Shown here: piece after piece, positions 39,403-52,300 of the stretch
How the letters are laid out: the number at the start of each line of letters is the position of its first letter
Position numbering within the stretch: the first letter of the stretch is position 1
DNA from: Drosophila miranda
Taxonomy: Eukaryota > Arthropoda > Insecta > Diptera > Drosophilidae
Assembly: GCF_003369915.1 (NCBI RefSeq)
Contig: NC_046675.1
Span: 23,064,001-23,128,000 of the forward strand
Direction: 5' to 3'
DNA: 64,000 nucleotides
Translations under genes and position numbers: made by a program
Notes under the pieces: model-generated
The model's database searches: none
What the model was told of the DNA's origin: nothing
What the model saw: the letters and a program-made list of their open reading frames with translations, nothing else

Positions 39403-41746
39403 TTATAACTTTGCTATGTGGCACTGTGCCTGCTGGTTGGCCGCCATCGAGTACTGGGCAAAGGGCATCAGTTGGCAATACTCCAAAAGCTGCCGCTCTA
39501 ACTCCCGCAGGCACTTTCCGGGCACATCAGCTACGCGCATCTGTCCTGAGTCGCGGCACTTGAGAATGTAGCCACGCTGGATGAGAGCTTGGATGGCAAT
39601 ATTGAGATTGTCCAGGGCGAGGCAATACGGATGAACATGAGGTGCGGCACCGCCTGGCTGCTGCAACAGTTGTTCCACATGCTTCTGCACGCGCACCAGC
39701 AGATCCTTGTTGCTGAACTCGATGTCAAAGGGTATCTGCAAGTATTCGAGTTATATTTATCATAGTTTCAGTTTAGCCGATCCACTCACTTGTCGCAACG
39801 TCACAGCCAGCTGGTAGTACAGACACAAGAAGGGCGCCAGGGCGGCCAGTATGACATGAGCGCACTCGTTGTCCTGCACCTTAATCCTACCGCTCTCCTC
39901 CAGGTCCAGCACCTTCTCATCGAGCAGCAGCTGCAGATGAGTCTCAAACTCTACCGCCTCACGATTCGATTCGATGATGAACTCGTGCTGAAACAGAGTA
40001 TCCATGATGCTCACATGCGAATGCAGAGCCGACAGAGTGCTGTCGTAGGAGTAGCTATTGGTGCTGCTCAACTTCTCTTCCTGTTTCCTCTGCTCCTTGA
40101 GGGCGGCCAGCAGCAGATAGGCGGGTCTAGCCAGCCAGAAAAGGCACGGATTCACATACAGCTGCAACGCCAGCATGGGCACAGCCACGGCCATGGTCGA
40201 GGGACACAAGGCATGCGCTTTCATGCGCTTCACATCGATTTGTGTAGCCAGCTGTTTGGCCGCCAGCGGCGTAAACTCTAACCTTGCCTTCGAGAACTGC
40301 AAAATATTCGAGTGTATCTCGACGGCGTCAATGATGTCCGCCTTGATGCTGCTTGCCTTGACGCTGACATGCGCACCCAGCTGATTGAAGATGCGTTTCA
40401 GGTGCAGCAAGCCGCGTGATAGCTCGTCAATGTTCGCCGATCGTTGGGCATAAAGCTGGCTGGCGTAGTAGAGGCTGAGCAGGTTGAAGGTGTTGATGAC
40501 AATGCGACGCTGTTGCTGGTAGATGATTTCGTTGGCCAGCTGCTTGACCAGCTCGATCTCCTGCCGATTCAGCTTCTGGAGATGCCCGCCCACACCGGCT
40601 CGCTGCATGCGCTGCCCACTGTCATGGCCAAAGAACTCACGCACCGAAATGGGGTCGCCAAAGTCCAGGAACATCTTGCCAAAGCGTTCGTCGATTATTT
40701 TGAGGGCCTTAAAGAAGCCCTTGGTTGACTCCTTGGGCTTTGGGACGCCCAGCAGCTCATATACGAATAGCTGCTCCTCCAGCACCCGCTCGTAGGCCAC
40801 GCTTACTGGCACAATCATCACATCAGGCACCTCCCCAGTAAAGTAGGGCAGCAGGGCCATCGACAATAGCCCCACCTTGGGAACCAGAGCCTTAAAGTTC
40901 CTCGAACGTGTGCCTTCGATGAAGAACTCCACGCCAATGTGATAATTGGCCACCAAGGCATACATGTACTCCCGAAATATGTCCCAGTACAGCTCGTCGT
41001 TTGAGAAGCTGCGGCGCATAAAGAAGGCTCCCGTTTTCCTGAGCATCGTGCCCATGCCGAACATTGAATGGAAATCTGTAGAAGATCAAGAATGAATCAA
41101 CAAGAATAGGACTCCTTTTATAGCTAAACAAACCCATTCCTGCTGCTATGCCAGGTATCTCAATGTCGTAGTAGTAGCATATATAGGACATAAGTATAAA
41201 ATCCATGTAGCTGCGATGGCTAGGCAAATACAGGACCGGACACCGTCCCATGTCCTTGCGCACATTGGCCATGCTGGCCGAATTCACATAGAAACCATCA
41301 CAGATCCGTTGGCCAATGGCCGTTATGGCAATGCCGCACCAACGTATTATAGCCATATTTCTGTCCAGCCCAATCTCATCGATGATGGCCTTGGCTTGCT
41401 GCTGCATCTTCTTCAGCGGCTGCTGCGTCTCCCGTGCATAGTGCTCCAGTATGGAGCGCAGTTTTTCACTGCCCAGCACGTGCTGTTTGAGCTTCTGCGG
41501 ATTCAGATAGCGCTCGAACTCGTAGGCCACCTGCGGATTGAATTCCCTGGTCATGGAGGCCACCTTCCCTGGCTCTATGATGTTCTCGAAATTGCGCATG
41601 TAATCGGCGGCAATGGAGGCGGATGTTGGTGTGGATGTAGTTGAAGATGTGGGTGTGGATGCGTCATCCTCGATTCGTTCTCTTCTTGCTGCTCCTCTGC
41701 CGCCGCCTGTGGCTGTGGCTGTCGCTGCGGCTGGGTTCATTTCCAT
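39403..41746 (-). CDS. Gnpat: Dihydroxyacetone-phosphate acyltransferase, peroxisomal
   Basis: Transfers an acyl group to dihydroxyacetone phosphate, the first step of ether-lipid synthesis in peroxisomes (fly gene formerly Dhap-at). Exons 41746-41134, 41075-39790 and 39735-39403, 743 residues against about 680 in human GNPAT. The acyltransferase blocks are in order: I, SHRSYMDF (H near 177); II, GAFFMRRSF (about 220-228); III, FIEGTRSR (about 256-263); IV, VPVSVAYER (about 293-301). The last three residues are AKL, a type 1 peroxisome targeting signal. The N-terminus is Ala/Thr-rich and variable. Start chosen at MEMNPAAA; the second ATG, two codons on, is equally possible. All phases close. 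Confidence 0.94.
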
Positions 41747-42511
41747 TTTGATGGACTTTACCTGGAAATATTTAAGGCGATTGAAATACAATTTCAGCAG
41801 CGCGACGTCCGGACTGATGGGGTTTCTGTTTGCCGAATCAACTGTCTAACAGCCAGCAGTCTGTGTCTTTCGGCCCCACTTAACAGACAGAAATGACACA
41901 CAAACACACTTTTACGCTCACAATCGCAATCTCGAGCTAGGGGCAGGCACGCTGTTTGCTTAGATATCTCGTCCCATAAAGTGTATTATTATCTGCCCGT
42001 CTTTAAGGCTTGCTGCCGATCCAATCAGCAGCGGCAAACGACAGCAGCACTCGCCGGCGTTGCTGGTTAAAGGTGAGCCGCTACTTTACAGCTGTTTAAG
42101 CTCCAACGCTCCACTCAAGTCGAGTTCAAAAGATGACTAAAGTCAGCCAACAAGCATACGGTTTTATGCGGGTCATGACACCGCTACTCGTAAAGCTGAC
42201 TCAAGCCCCTGCGATCAGGCCATACTCTGTACCTGAGAATTACAGATACCGCTAGTTTAAAGCTTTGACAACTCACTCAATCTACAGAAAACTGAGACCA
42301 CCCTTTGTGGAAGCTTCAGCTCAAGAAACACTCTTATTCCACTCGTGTCACGACACGGTCGCATATCTAGTGGGGTGGGTGATATCCACCCTATCAACGT
42401 CACTCATCAGGTGAGGCGGCTAAGTCTGGCGGCAACAGCACCTGGTTGACAAAGTGCCTTTAACGACTTTAAGGCTGTAAATGGACAATGGAGGCCCGTT
42501 TCAACCCCAAG

Positions 42512-42533
42512 CACACACACACACACACACACA
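42512..42533. repeat. (CA)n microsatellite
   Basis: Uninterrupted run of CA dinucleotides, about 11 units. Confidence 0.9.
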
Positions 42534-43716
42534 GGCATTCAGCCAAGATAAGGGCCAAGAAAACACCTGATATCACGCACACACACCCACACGCAAGCTT
42601 CTAGCCCTCCATAGAGGAAATGCATTATTGTAATAAAAACAGTTGCTGCGTTTCGCACAGGCAAAAACCCACACAGAGAAGATGCATTTAATAAGCGAGG
42701 GGCAAATATTATATGCCACCGGAAAAAGTGTATACTGGCAGCAAAGTTTGTAAAATGCATTTGCTCATTGAATTTGTATATGTAAACATTTACTTTGTAA
42801 AGTTAAGAGATTCGACACGACTCCACACTCAATGCAGTTTTGTAGGGAACACAATGTTATATTTGTTTAACAAATGCATTTTTTTATTTTTGCAAAATAG
42901 ATTTCAAGGCACTTTCTATTTATATGGCCCCCGCGCGAGCTGAGGTATGAGTGGATGTGATGACTAACTCGTTGCGTATGTGACACACACTCTTCGGGGA
43001 GGTAGGCCTTTCGCCAGGTGTTCTCTTTTTATTGGCAAATAATCTACGAATGTGATTCACAACCTGATAACACAACAAATTGATAGCCCATTAACGTTTC
43101 ACGCTTCAATCAGCGAAGCGTAACATATTCTGGCGTAGGGCATTGGATAGTCGTTGCCTGCACACCCGGTATGTGTTTACGTACCACAAATAAAATTCGA
43201 TATGAGCTGACTTTCGGGGAGCCTACGGAAATTGTTTCACGGTGCACTGGGGTTTCACTTTTAATGCATTTAAATCTCAAAAGTATGTCAACCGAATTGC
43301 AAATCCAATTTTTAGCTAAATGTTCGATTTGTTTCACAGCAGCAAGGCAGCAGCAGCGCGACGGTGGCGGCGCACAGTGGGTGAAATTGTCGATCTAGCA
43401 GGACAAAATCAATAACTCACAAAGTATTTAATATATTTTAAGTTTAAATCGGTATTTACAGAAAGATGTAGAAAAAACGATAGAATTTTATAAGCAACAA
43501 ACAATTTCTTCTAAAAATACATTTTTAACATTTTCAATTTTAATAACAAAAAAAAGAAGGGTTGATATTGCTTTTAGATGCAATCCAGACCAGGATACAC
43601 TATTAAAGTGGCAACAGTTGACTTTATATGTATATAATTACTAACATTAATTTTTTTCGAATTTCTTGGTATTCTTGGTCTACATTTATTTTAAATAGCG
43701 ACGGTTACCAAAATAT

Positions 43717-44109
43717 GTGTCTTTAACGGCAGCAAATATCAATTTCTCAAAGGGGATTTTTATCTGCTTGATTGGTCATTTCAGCCACTGTCCACTGTGC
43801 GGCGGCGTGTTGTTGTTATCGAAAGTGGTGTGGCTCACCCACAGAAATATACCATCACATTTTCAAAGTATACCAAAAAGTATTTTATATAGCGTAAGTG
43901 CTCGTCCTGCGGAGAAGGACAAAAGTGATGGAACACTTGTCGAGATATCGATACGTGGGCTTAATATCGATTCAATCATGAAATCATATATTGTCCATAC
44001 ACGGAACGATTGGGGTATATTATGCATGAAGTATGACGTGGAATGGAATGGTGAAGCGACTGTTAGTTATTTAAGGAAAATGCTAAGATTACACGATTCG
44101 CTTGCCTAG
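43717..44109 (+). other. Unassigned open frame, possible gene remnant or last exon
   Basis: An uninterrupted frame of 130 codons with no in-frame ATG until 43978. The second half reads coding-like (KDKSDGTLVEISIRGLNID, DWGILCMKYDVEW), and an AATAAA follows near 44166. A loose resemblance to a chromo shadow domain (RGL-x4-I ... WG-x-L-x-x-K) is speculative. It could be the last exon of an unseen spliced gene, a decayed gene, or chance. Two ATCGAT sites, one a perfect DRE (43946-43953), lie inside it, which argues for regulatory sequence instead. Confidence 0.25.
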
Positions 44110-44764
44110 TTATATATAACTAATCGTTTTGGAATAGCTTATTGCATTAAAATTTTTGGTTTTGAATAAAAAAATAATAATAATTAGAATACAACCGAGC
44201 ATATTGTTAAATTGTTTTTTATTTGTTCTAATAAAATATAAATAAATAATATTAATAAATAAAAAGGTAATATTTTATAAACACAAAAATTTCCAACAAT
44301 CTACTGTATGTTGTACCGTTTCTACACCCCCCACAAAACAGTTATAATTCAAATTAAAACTGGTTGTGCTCGTATGCAATGAAAGCTTTCGTTAGCTTTT
44401 TCCCTTGGAAAAAGTGGCAACGCCGCGTTGTTTTCATATTTACCGGGTTGTTAAGTTCATTGTAAATCCAATCTTAATATATGCAAAATATATTATTTTC
44501 TTATAAAATTTATCCCACAAAAGCATCATTACTAAATGATATTTAGGTATCACAAGGTGCCGCTCTCTCCACAATCTATGAAATTTAATTTTTGGAGGTC
44601 AAGTCATGAACGTAGGGTATAGAAACTTTCATACTCGTGGATGAGGTCGAACTTCGTCTTTTATTTATCGCAACTCAATTTTCCAGACAGTCAAGCTTCA
44701 GCCGCACCGTCGTATTGCACATTCGCCAAGAGGTTACGCAAAATTAGTTGAAAAATCAATAGCC

Positions 44765-46342
44765 ATGTCGGTGTGGAATCGCGTTTTGGAGGCACTAATA
44801 GTAGTGGCCCACATTCTGAGCGACCGACTGCTGGAGTTTGTCCTGGGCTGGTTTCTGGGGCCGCACAAGCGTGTGTCCACGCCACCAAGCGTCGAGCAAC
44901 AGGTTATACTGACCAAAAGCGCCGTCGAGCTGGCACAGCAGATACGCGAACGTAAGCTCAAAAGTTACGACATTGTCAAAGCCTACTGTGATCGCATCGA
45001 GGCGGTTAACCGTGACATCAATGCGGTAGTCGACGGACCCTTCCAGAAGGAGGCCCTCGAGCTGGCCAAGAGTATTGACACTAAGCTGCTCAATAATGAG
45101 TACACCGAGGAGGACTTCCGAAAGCAGCCCTTCCTGGGCGTTCCCTTCACCACAAAAGACAGCACATCGGTAGCGGGCAAGCTGCACACCCTAGGCCTGG
45201 TGGCCAGGAAGACGGAGCGCTCCGCCGAGGATGCCGAGTGTGTGAGACTGATGAAGGAGAGCGGAGCCATCATTATAGCCACAAGCAACGTTCCCGAGGT
45301 GAACAAGTGGATCGAGTCGAGGAACATGCTCATTGGCTGCACCAACAATCCGTACGATCTGCGTCGCTCGGTGGGTGGTTCCTCCGGCGGTGAGGGCGCC
45401 CTGATCACCTCCTGCTGCACTGGCTTCGGGCTGGGCACGGATATTGGCGGCTCCATCCGCATACCGGCTTTCAATTGCGGCGTCTTCGGTCACAAACCCA
45501 CCTCGGGAGCGGTCAATATGGCTGGCTGCACTTTCCGCACTGGAAAGGAGAAGGAAACCATGGTATGTGCCGGGCCCATGTCACGTTCGGCCAAGGATCT
45601 GCTGCCCATTATGCAGGTACTGCTGGAACCAGAGCTAAAGTCTGTCCTGAAATTGGACCAAAAGGTGGATCTGAAGCGTCTGCGTTATTTCTACGTCGCT
45701 TCCAATGGCATGCCGCAGTGCAATCCCATCAACACCGAAACGGAACGCGTGATGTACAAAGTCCGAAAGCATTTCGAGAGCCTTAACGACGGAAAAGACG
45801 TGCGCCATGCTAATTTGCCGAATACCAAGCTGACCGGCAAGATGTGGCGCTATTGGATGACTCAGGAACCGGCCAATTTTAATTTATTGCTGGGAAACGG
45901 AGTCGAGCTAAATCCCTTTGTGGAGCTCTTTAAGAAGCTGCTGGGACAGAGTGACTACAGCATGGCTGCAATTTACGGACTGATCGATGGCGTTCTGCCC
46001 AAGGAGTCGGAGAAACTGATACGCGAAGCCACCAAGAAGTGCAAGCAGGCCCTGCAGGAGCTCCTCGGCGACGATGGCGTGCTCTTCTTCCATAGCTCTC
46101 CCCGAACAGCGCCATTCCATTATTATCCTCTAGTCAAGTTTAATGATTTCGCCTATTTCAGTCTTTTCAATGTGCTGCGACTACCAGCCACTCAAGTTCC
46201 CATGGGTCTGGATGCGAATGGCATGCCACTGGGCATCCAGGTAGTGGCCAACTCCAATAATGACCGACTTTGCCTGGCCGTAGCTGAGGAACTGGAGAGG
46301 GTCTTCGGTGGCTGGGTGCCGCCTTTCCCTCTGAAGAATTGA
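44765..46342 (+). CDS. Fatty acid amide hydrolase (FAAH2-type) amidase
   Basis: Amidase-signature serine hydrolase, expected to cleave fatty acid amides at membranes. Intronless, 525 residues, similar to human FAAH2 (532). Residues 8-31 form an N-terminal hydrophobic segment (LEALIVVAHIL ... VLGWFL), a membrane anchor. The Ser-cisSer-Lys triad is complete: K131 (FTTKDS), S206 (GGSSGGEG) and S230 (GTDIGGSIRIPAF). The spacings of 99 and 24 residues are the same as those of rat FAAH (K142, S217, S241). Flies have several such paralogues and I cannot say which this is. ATG context is AGCCATGTC. A poly(A) signal AATAAA lies near 46433. Confidence 0.92.
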   Translation: MSVWNRVLEALIVVAHILSDRLLEFVLGWFLGPHKRVSTPPSVEQQVILTKSAVELAQQIRERKLKSYDIVKAYCDRIEAVNRDINAVVDGPFQKEALELAKSIDTKLLNNEYTEEDFRKQPFLGVPFTTKDSTSVAGKLHTLGLVARKTERSAEDAECVRLMKESGAIIIATSNVPEVNKWIESRNMLIGCTNNPYDLRRSVGGSSGGEGALITSCCTGFGLGTDIGGSIRIPAFNCGVFGHKPTSGAVNMAGCTFRTGKEKETMVCAGPMSRSAKDLLPIMQVLLEPELKSVLKLDQKVDLKRLRYFYVASNGMPQCNPINTETERVMYKVRKHFESLNDGKDVRHANLPNTKLTGKMWRYWMTQEPANFNLLLGNGVELNPFVELFKKLLGQSDYSMAAIYGLIDGVLPKESEKLIREATKKCKQALQELLGDDGVLFFHSSPRTAPFHYYPLVKFNDFAYFSLFNVLRLPATQVPMGLDANGMPLGIQVVANSNNDRLCLAVAEELERVFGGWVPPFPLKN

Positions 46343-49300
46343 ATTTATTTGTGATTACATTGATATTGTGTACTCCATTAGGTGTTGGTAATGCTTGAGA
46401 CTGTTGCGTGCGAATTTTGTTCGAAGGAATTGAATAAATTGTATGATGCTTTTTCGATAATTCGTGGAAATGTTTTTTGTTTTTGCAAACACAAAAAGAA
46501 TAAACAGGGAACAAACAGCTGCTAAATCTGGCAGTCTGGCAGTCCTCAGAAAATATGACAGTGCTGCCAGACTGGCTGAGTGAGGTTTCCATTTATACGT
46601 GACCATCAGTTAAATCCAAGCCAAGCTGCGATTCACTTTTGAAACATGTAGGTCTTTTAAAAAGTTAAAATAGAGCAAGAAGTCTTTTGAAAAGCACGAA
46701 ATGTCTTTGATTTAGTTGTGTGGACTGTGCATAATGGAGTCACAAAGAATGTTCTCCAATCATTGGACCACATTCAACCTACATTCTCTCCCTTGTAGTT
46801 TGGTTTTATAATAAGATGTTTGCTAGTTAAGGTATTGATCTGAAAGCATCCCTTTCGTAGCCAGATAAGACCATGTAAGACCTCTCTGAACTTTTGTTGT
46901 CCCCACAGCAGTGATAAATGGAGCTTGATGTCAGGAAACACTTAACCTGAAACTTGTCCAAGGGCCTTTCCGTAGCCAGTGTCGGTACGGGTGGGGGCCT
47001 GAAGATGTTGTCGCGCTGTCAACAATTAATTTGCTCACACACGCACAGCACAGGCACACACACACTCTTAACACATTGACAACTTTGTGGTCTCATCGTG
47101 GCGCTCCTCCCTTCAAAACCTGGGATTGCAAGAGGAAAATGTGCAATCCCACCCCCATTCGATGGTCATAAATTTTGTGCAACACGAAGAAGCCTTCATC
47201 CCCTCCTTTCCCTGCCCCATGTGATTCGCCGTTTTGTCTAATTTGCCGGAGCAGGAGCAGAGGGCTCCCGCCCCCACGCCACACCTATTTGGATTTTGGA
47301 TTCTGCTGACCAAGCGGCAAATATGCCTTAATATTTTGAATGGACCGACAAAAGTCAAGTGTGTGTGCGCGTGTGCAATTGTCTGAGTATTACGGCTCTT
47401 GTTATTACCGTTGTTGTCCTCCGAGCTGTTTTGTAATGCGTCTCTGTCCCTCTTTCTCTATCTGTCTTGTTTTCCTTTCGGTTGTGCTTCTGTTTTTGAA
47501 ATATTAACGACGCCCTTTTGCTGTTTTTTTGTCATCCTCACCTCCCACCACTGTTCTGTCATTCGGTTCATAACTTTGCTTTCAAGTGTTTTTGCCTGCA
47601 TTTTATGTACAATTTTCACAATATTTGCTGGGGATTATCTTTTCACTATGCAAGTGGATGCGGAACCATATGTAAATGTCGACAAATGTGATTGCATGTG
47701 GGTGTGAGTGTGTGGGGGGAGTTTTTAGATTGTCAGAGAATTTGTATTGTCTGCTTAGCATTCCGTTAAAACAATGGCAAATAAATACGAAATAAGGGAG
47801 AAGATCTGTTAAATCATCGCGCAAGTTTGAACTACTACAAAAATAAAAAAGACCAAAAATCAACAGATCGATTTTTATTCTAAAATCTATTAAATATATT
47901 CAAAACCATTAGAGGTCCTTAGAGGTCATTCTTATTTGGATGTCGATTCAAGCAATGCCTTACTTCAGTTTAATCTACTTAAAACAAACCTGTAATGAAG
48001 TCTTTTCTGCGCCTCGCTAAGGACGAGTTATTTTGTTGTTGGATGCTGGGGACCGACTCAGTTGCCCAAGACATAGACTTACAGACGAAGCTGAGTAGGC
48101 AGGGACGTAGTATAGGCGAAGAAATTTGATTTTCGAACCGAAAAATCTATTTTGGACTCAGATATAATTCTAACGCTGTCAATAGTACATTTACGATATA
48201 TTCTGTGAGGTTATCCGTCTCATTTGAACTTGCTTCTCCATCCCTTCATTCCTTCAGAATTTAGGATTCCTTCTCCAGGCTCCAGGCCTTCTCTACAGCT
48301 TATTGATATTAAAATTATTATTAATTATGGATGATTAAAAAGATAGCTAAACTGTACCTTTTGCTTCATAACAACCCATTAAAAATCTATCAAAAAGTAA
48401 ACTTCAATTCTAATTTTAAATTGAAAAGTTCCCTCTTTCAAATAATTATTATTTTCAAAAGTTTTATACTCATCCACACTTGGACATTCCATTCGGAGAG
48501 CCCTGTGCACTGTCAAACAAAAAACTCCACTTTATGCTTTGGCTCTTTGTGTCTTAAATGTGAAATTATGAAAATAAGGAAAAAGTCGTGGGGCATATTG
48601 TTAGTATCCGTGCATCGTAGTCGGGGCCCTTTGACAAATCCCCAAATCCAGCCACTAAACAGCCATTTTTTATAGACTCCTTCCCAAGCCTCCCACCAGC
48701 CGATTGGCCATAGGAAATTTGCCTATGCAAACGGGGAGAAAAAAATAGTTGGACTTTCCTTATTTTTTTGTTTGTGATTATTTGCTGTTGCAAAAACGTC
48801 TACATTGTTGAAATTCCTTTTGCGAAAATTGCCACGTGACACAAAGGCGTCTGGAGCACACACAGGGAGCGCCTTTTATTGGCCTGGGCCGTGGGTTGGG
48901 GGGCATTCTATGGGGTTTGGGGCAGAAAACACAATAGGCCCAAAAATGACGTTGCAACAATTAATGTGAACAGTTTTGCAGTCGTCCTCGACGTGGCGGT
49001 TGTCGTCGTAGTCGGCAGTGATTTATAACGTGCATAAAATTTGCGGTCTCTGGCAGGCACCCTACCCCCGAACACAATGCCAGAGCGAGCAGGCCCCAAA
49101 AAATTTGTCAGGGTGCAGCTAGGTTGGAACTGCGGTTTTTAGAAGATCTAGTTCGGTTCATGATTAATGAACATAACTGGATTAAACAGGTACTACCTAT
49201 TATTATTATTATCTGTCTATCTCGCTATTTATGATATGAATTATAGTAAAGATCCTGCCTGTTAATTGTTGGCAAGATCATTAGGAATACGTATCAATCT

Positions 49301-52300
49301 GTTGTATTAATGAGAAGACAATAAATGATCCTATATTAAATATTATTGCTAAATATACATAAATACTCATATATTTTTTTTTAGAAAATTAAGAGCTTCG
49401 AGCAGGAGAAACTACTTCCCTAGAGGTCAAGTATCTTTTAAGTATTTTTAGTGAACCGAGTCCAAAGATAACTCAATATTTATGCATGGAGTATTTCCAT
49501 TAGAGAATCTATTTCAAACAAAAAGACTGTTCTTAAAATAGATGCAATTTTTGGACATATTTATATTTTATTTTTATTTTAGATAAATATGTATTGAGGA
49601 CAAATCTTTGCCGCTTGTGTTAATAGATAGATAGAAAGATACTTATTGTTCTGTTTGACAGTTTTTAATTTTAAAAACTTATTTGTAGTTAATATAGCTA
49701 ATTCAACTAATACTGTAGTTGAAATGTTATTCCATACCTTTAAAGAGTTAAGCATTTTATAGATATACAAAAAGATTGTGGGAATATCTGGTTCATCAGG
49801 GTCCAGTTCATTTTCGGTTAGTTCAGTCAGTTTCAGCCCACTAGCAACACTCACATTTGTGTACTACGATAATTTCGGGTCTAGGGGGTTTGTGCCACGC
49901 CTCTTCATGTAATTTATTGATAGTTATGGGCCGTTTTCATACGCTTCTAATAAGCTGACTCCCTTCCCCACATTCGTTTCGCCCACTCTACAGCAGCATT
50001 CCATTCAGTCTGGTCGCATATTTGGAAACTATTTTCATTTTGCGTGATAATTTATGTGGCACATACAAATTACATAATCGTTTGGCCATTTATGCAAATT
50101 AATTGAAAACTTTACCAGCAATCCTTTGGCTTCTTCTGACCCTTCTCTACATCTGATCTGACTCGGGTTCCTTTCCCAATTGGTATTTATTTTTCTTTTC
50201 AATTTGCCTTTTCCTGCGAATCTTTCACTGACATTTGCTTGCCTTTCTCCTTTTCCGTTTTTTTCCTCTTTTCCTTGGCATTTGCAGTTGTAGGTGCAAT
50301 TTTTTTCTTTCCAATTTACAATAAAATTCAATAAGGTGTTGGGGATGGACTTAATGGAGATTGACTGACAGTAACTGCCAAATGTGCTCCGGAAGCCGTA
50401 GGAGGAGGCTACGCTACGTGTGTGTCTTCCAGTGTTTTTCGGGTCTGTAATGCAATTTTATGTGTGTATTGTACAAGTACGAGATATGTACATGTGTTTC
50501 GGCTGGGTTTTACTTTGTGTAAATCTGAGTCTCGTTCTAAGCTGCTTCGTTTTGTAGAGAAAAATTGCCTTGAAATGCCGTGGGTTGACAAGTACCGAAG
50601 ACTGAGACTGCGCAAGAATATTGCAGAACCTTGAGGGAATTCAGTACTCAATACTGTTCTGGGCTGGGTTTCCTTGCTGTGAGTCTTAGCTGTGAAACAA
50701 TCGGTACAAGGAATAAAAGAATGCATAGTCTAAGGTGATATAATAGAAGCTTCAATTCAGTGGATATTATTAACTGATCCGTACAATAGATCGTACTTTT
50801 TATACTTTCCTTTATTTAATCCTCAAAAATACTCGACTTGGCTTTTGGCCTGATCCTTAAACAGGGTTTACATATGTGATTTATATGAAATCTAAGAGGA
50901 AGCTCCATTTAAAGTTTTCTGAGTGTTAAAATTTGAAAACGTATATTAGAAAATCATTAATTAGGTCTTTTCCTATATTTTTTTATAACCAATATACACT
51001 TTGATACAAAATACACTTTGTTTCCTATTTAAACTTTTAAAAGCAAGCATTTTTTATTATTTTTTATTTTATTTATTTTTTACTATGTGAGCTCAAAGTT
51101 ATTAATTAAACTATAGGGGAGGGAGTGTTATTGTATTTATTCCATTTGAATAAGGCAATATATTTTTTAACCTACAAATATTTCAGTTAATATTTAATCT
51201 CTGGGATACTCTAATGACCGTATTGGTCATTAGCATTCTATGTATATTAGCATTCTTTGGCTCAGAGTTCAATAAAAGGCTTATGAATATCTATGCTATG
51301 CAAAGGATAATTTTTTTACCTAGTATCCTTTTAAGAAGATTAAAAAAAACAACTTCACAAATTAACAGCCTGAATTTGAACTCGTTTAAATTGTTAAAAA
51401 GTTTCAATCTAGAAAACTAATTTCCAGAAAATGTTTTTTAATAGTTTTTCTAAATTATTTCCATCATTATAGAAACAGCCTTACATGAAACGTAGATCCG
51501 CATCCATAACCATTCGCTTGCCGCGTGTCCACTCATGTATGTAGATACTCTCATTACGGGAGATACTCTCAGCTGCAACTGCAACAGCAACAGCTAGAGC
51601 AGAGGACAGCATTTTTGAGCACGCTCACGCCCTGTTGCACATGTATGAAAAATGATATCTCCATCTCTGTACTCTGCCTCCTACTCAGCTCTGGTACCTC
51701 TCTGGCCCTCCTTTTTGCTCTTGTAAAAAAGGGAACATTTTTAATTTTCAAAACTAACAAATACAACAAATTGCAAGTGAGCAGTGAGAAAGATACATAG
51801 ACGGGGAACAGGGACACTCTCTATCTCCGTGCGGGGAGAAAGGTTACGGTTTACAGTGACTTCAAGTTGGTCTTCGCCCCGGTACTGGGTTTTTCCGAGT
51901 ATTTTCCGAGCTCTGCACAATCAGCAAAAGTCAGCCAGCTATGAACAAAAGTTAAACAGACAAAACAAAGTGCAAACTGAATGGGGTGGTGATGGGGCAT
52001 GCAGTTGACATTTATAAATTTCACACGCAGGGCGCGTGAAATGGCGACGCCATTTAAAGTTGAAACATTTGCGTAATTAGCAGCAGAGCAGTCTTCGGTG
52101 TCCTGAAGGTGGAACCAGACACAAAAGAGGCAGCAGCCAACGCCGACACAAAACCCAAAAATAAGTCAAGGAAACAACTTTAAGTGTTTGGCGCAAATTA
52201 CGTACCAAAAACTTAATTAAATTGTAACCATTTCTCGATCTTTTTTGCGCACTGTCTTCACATTCTTCTCTCTGGTTGCTGCTTCTGGCCGTGTTGGCTT

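Larger units (their letters stand above)
41747..44764. other. Intergenic region between Gnpat and FAAH-like genes
   Basis: Divergent promoter space of 3 kb with a (CA)n tract at 42512-42533, an ACAGCTGTTTAA motif near 42087 close to the Gnpat start, and an unexplained open frame at 43717-44109. Nothing else recognised. Confidence 0.4.
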
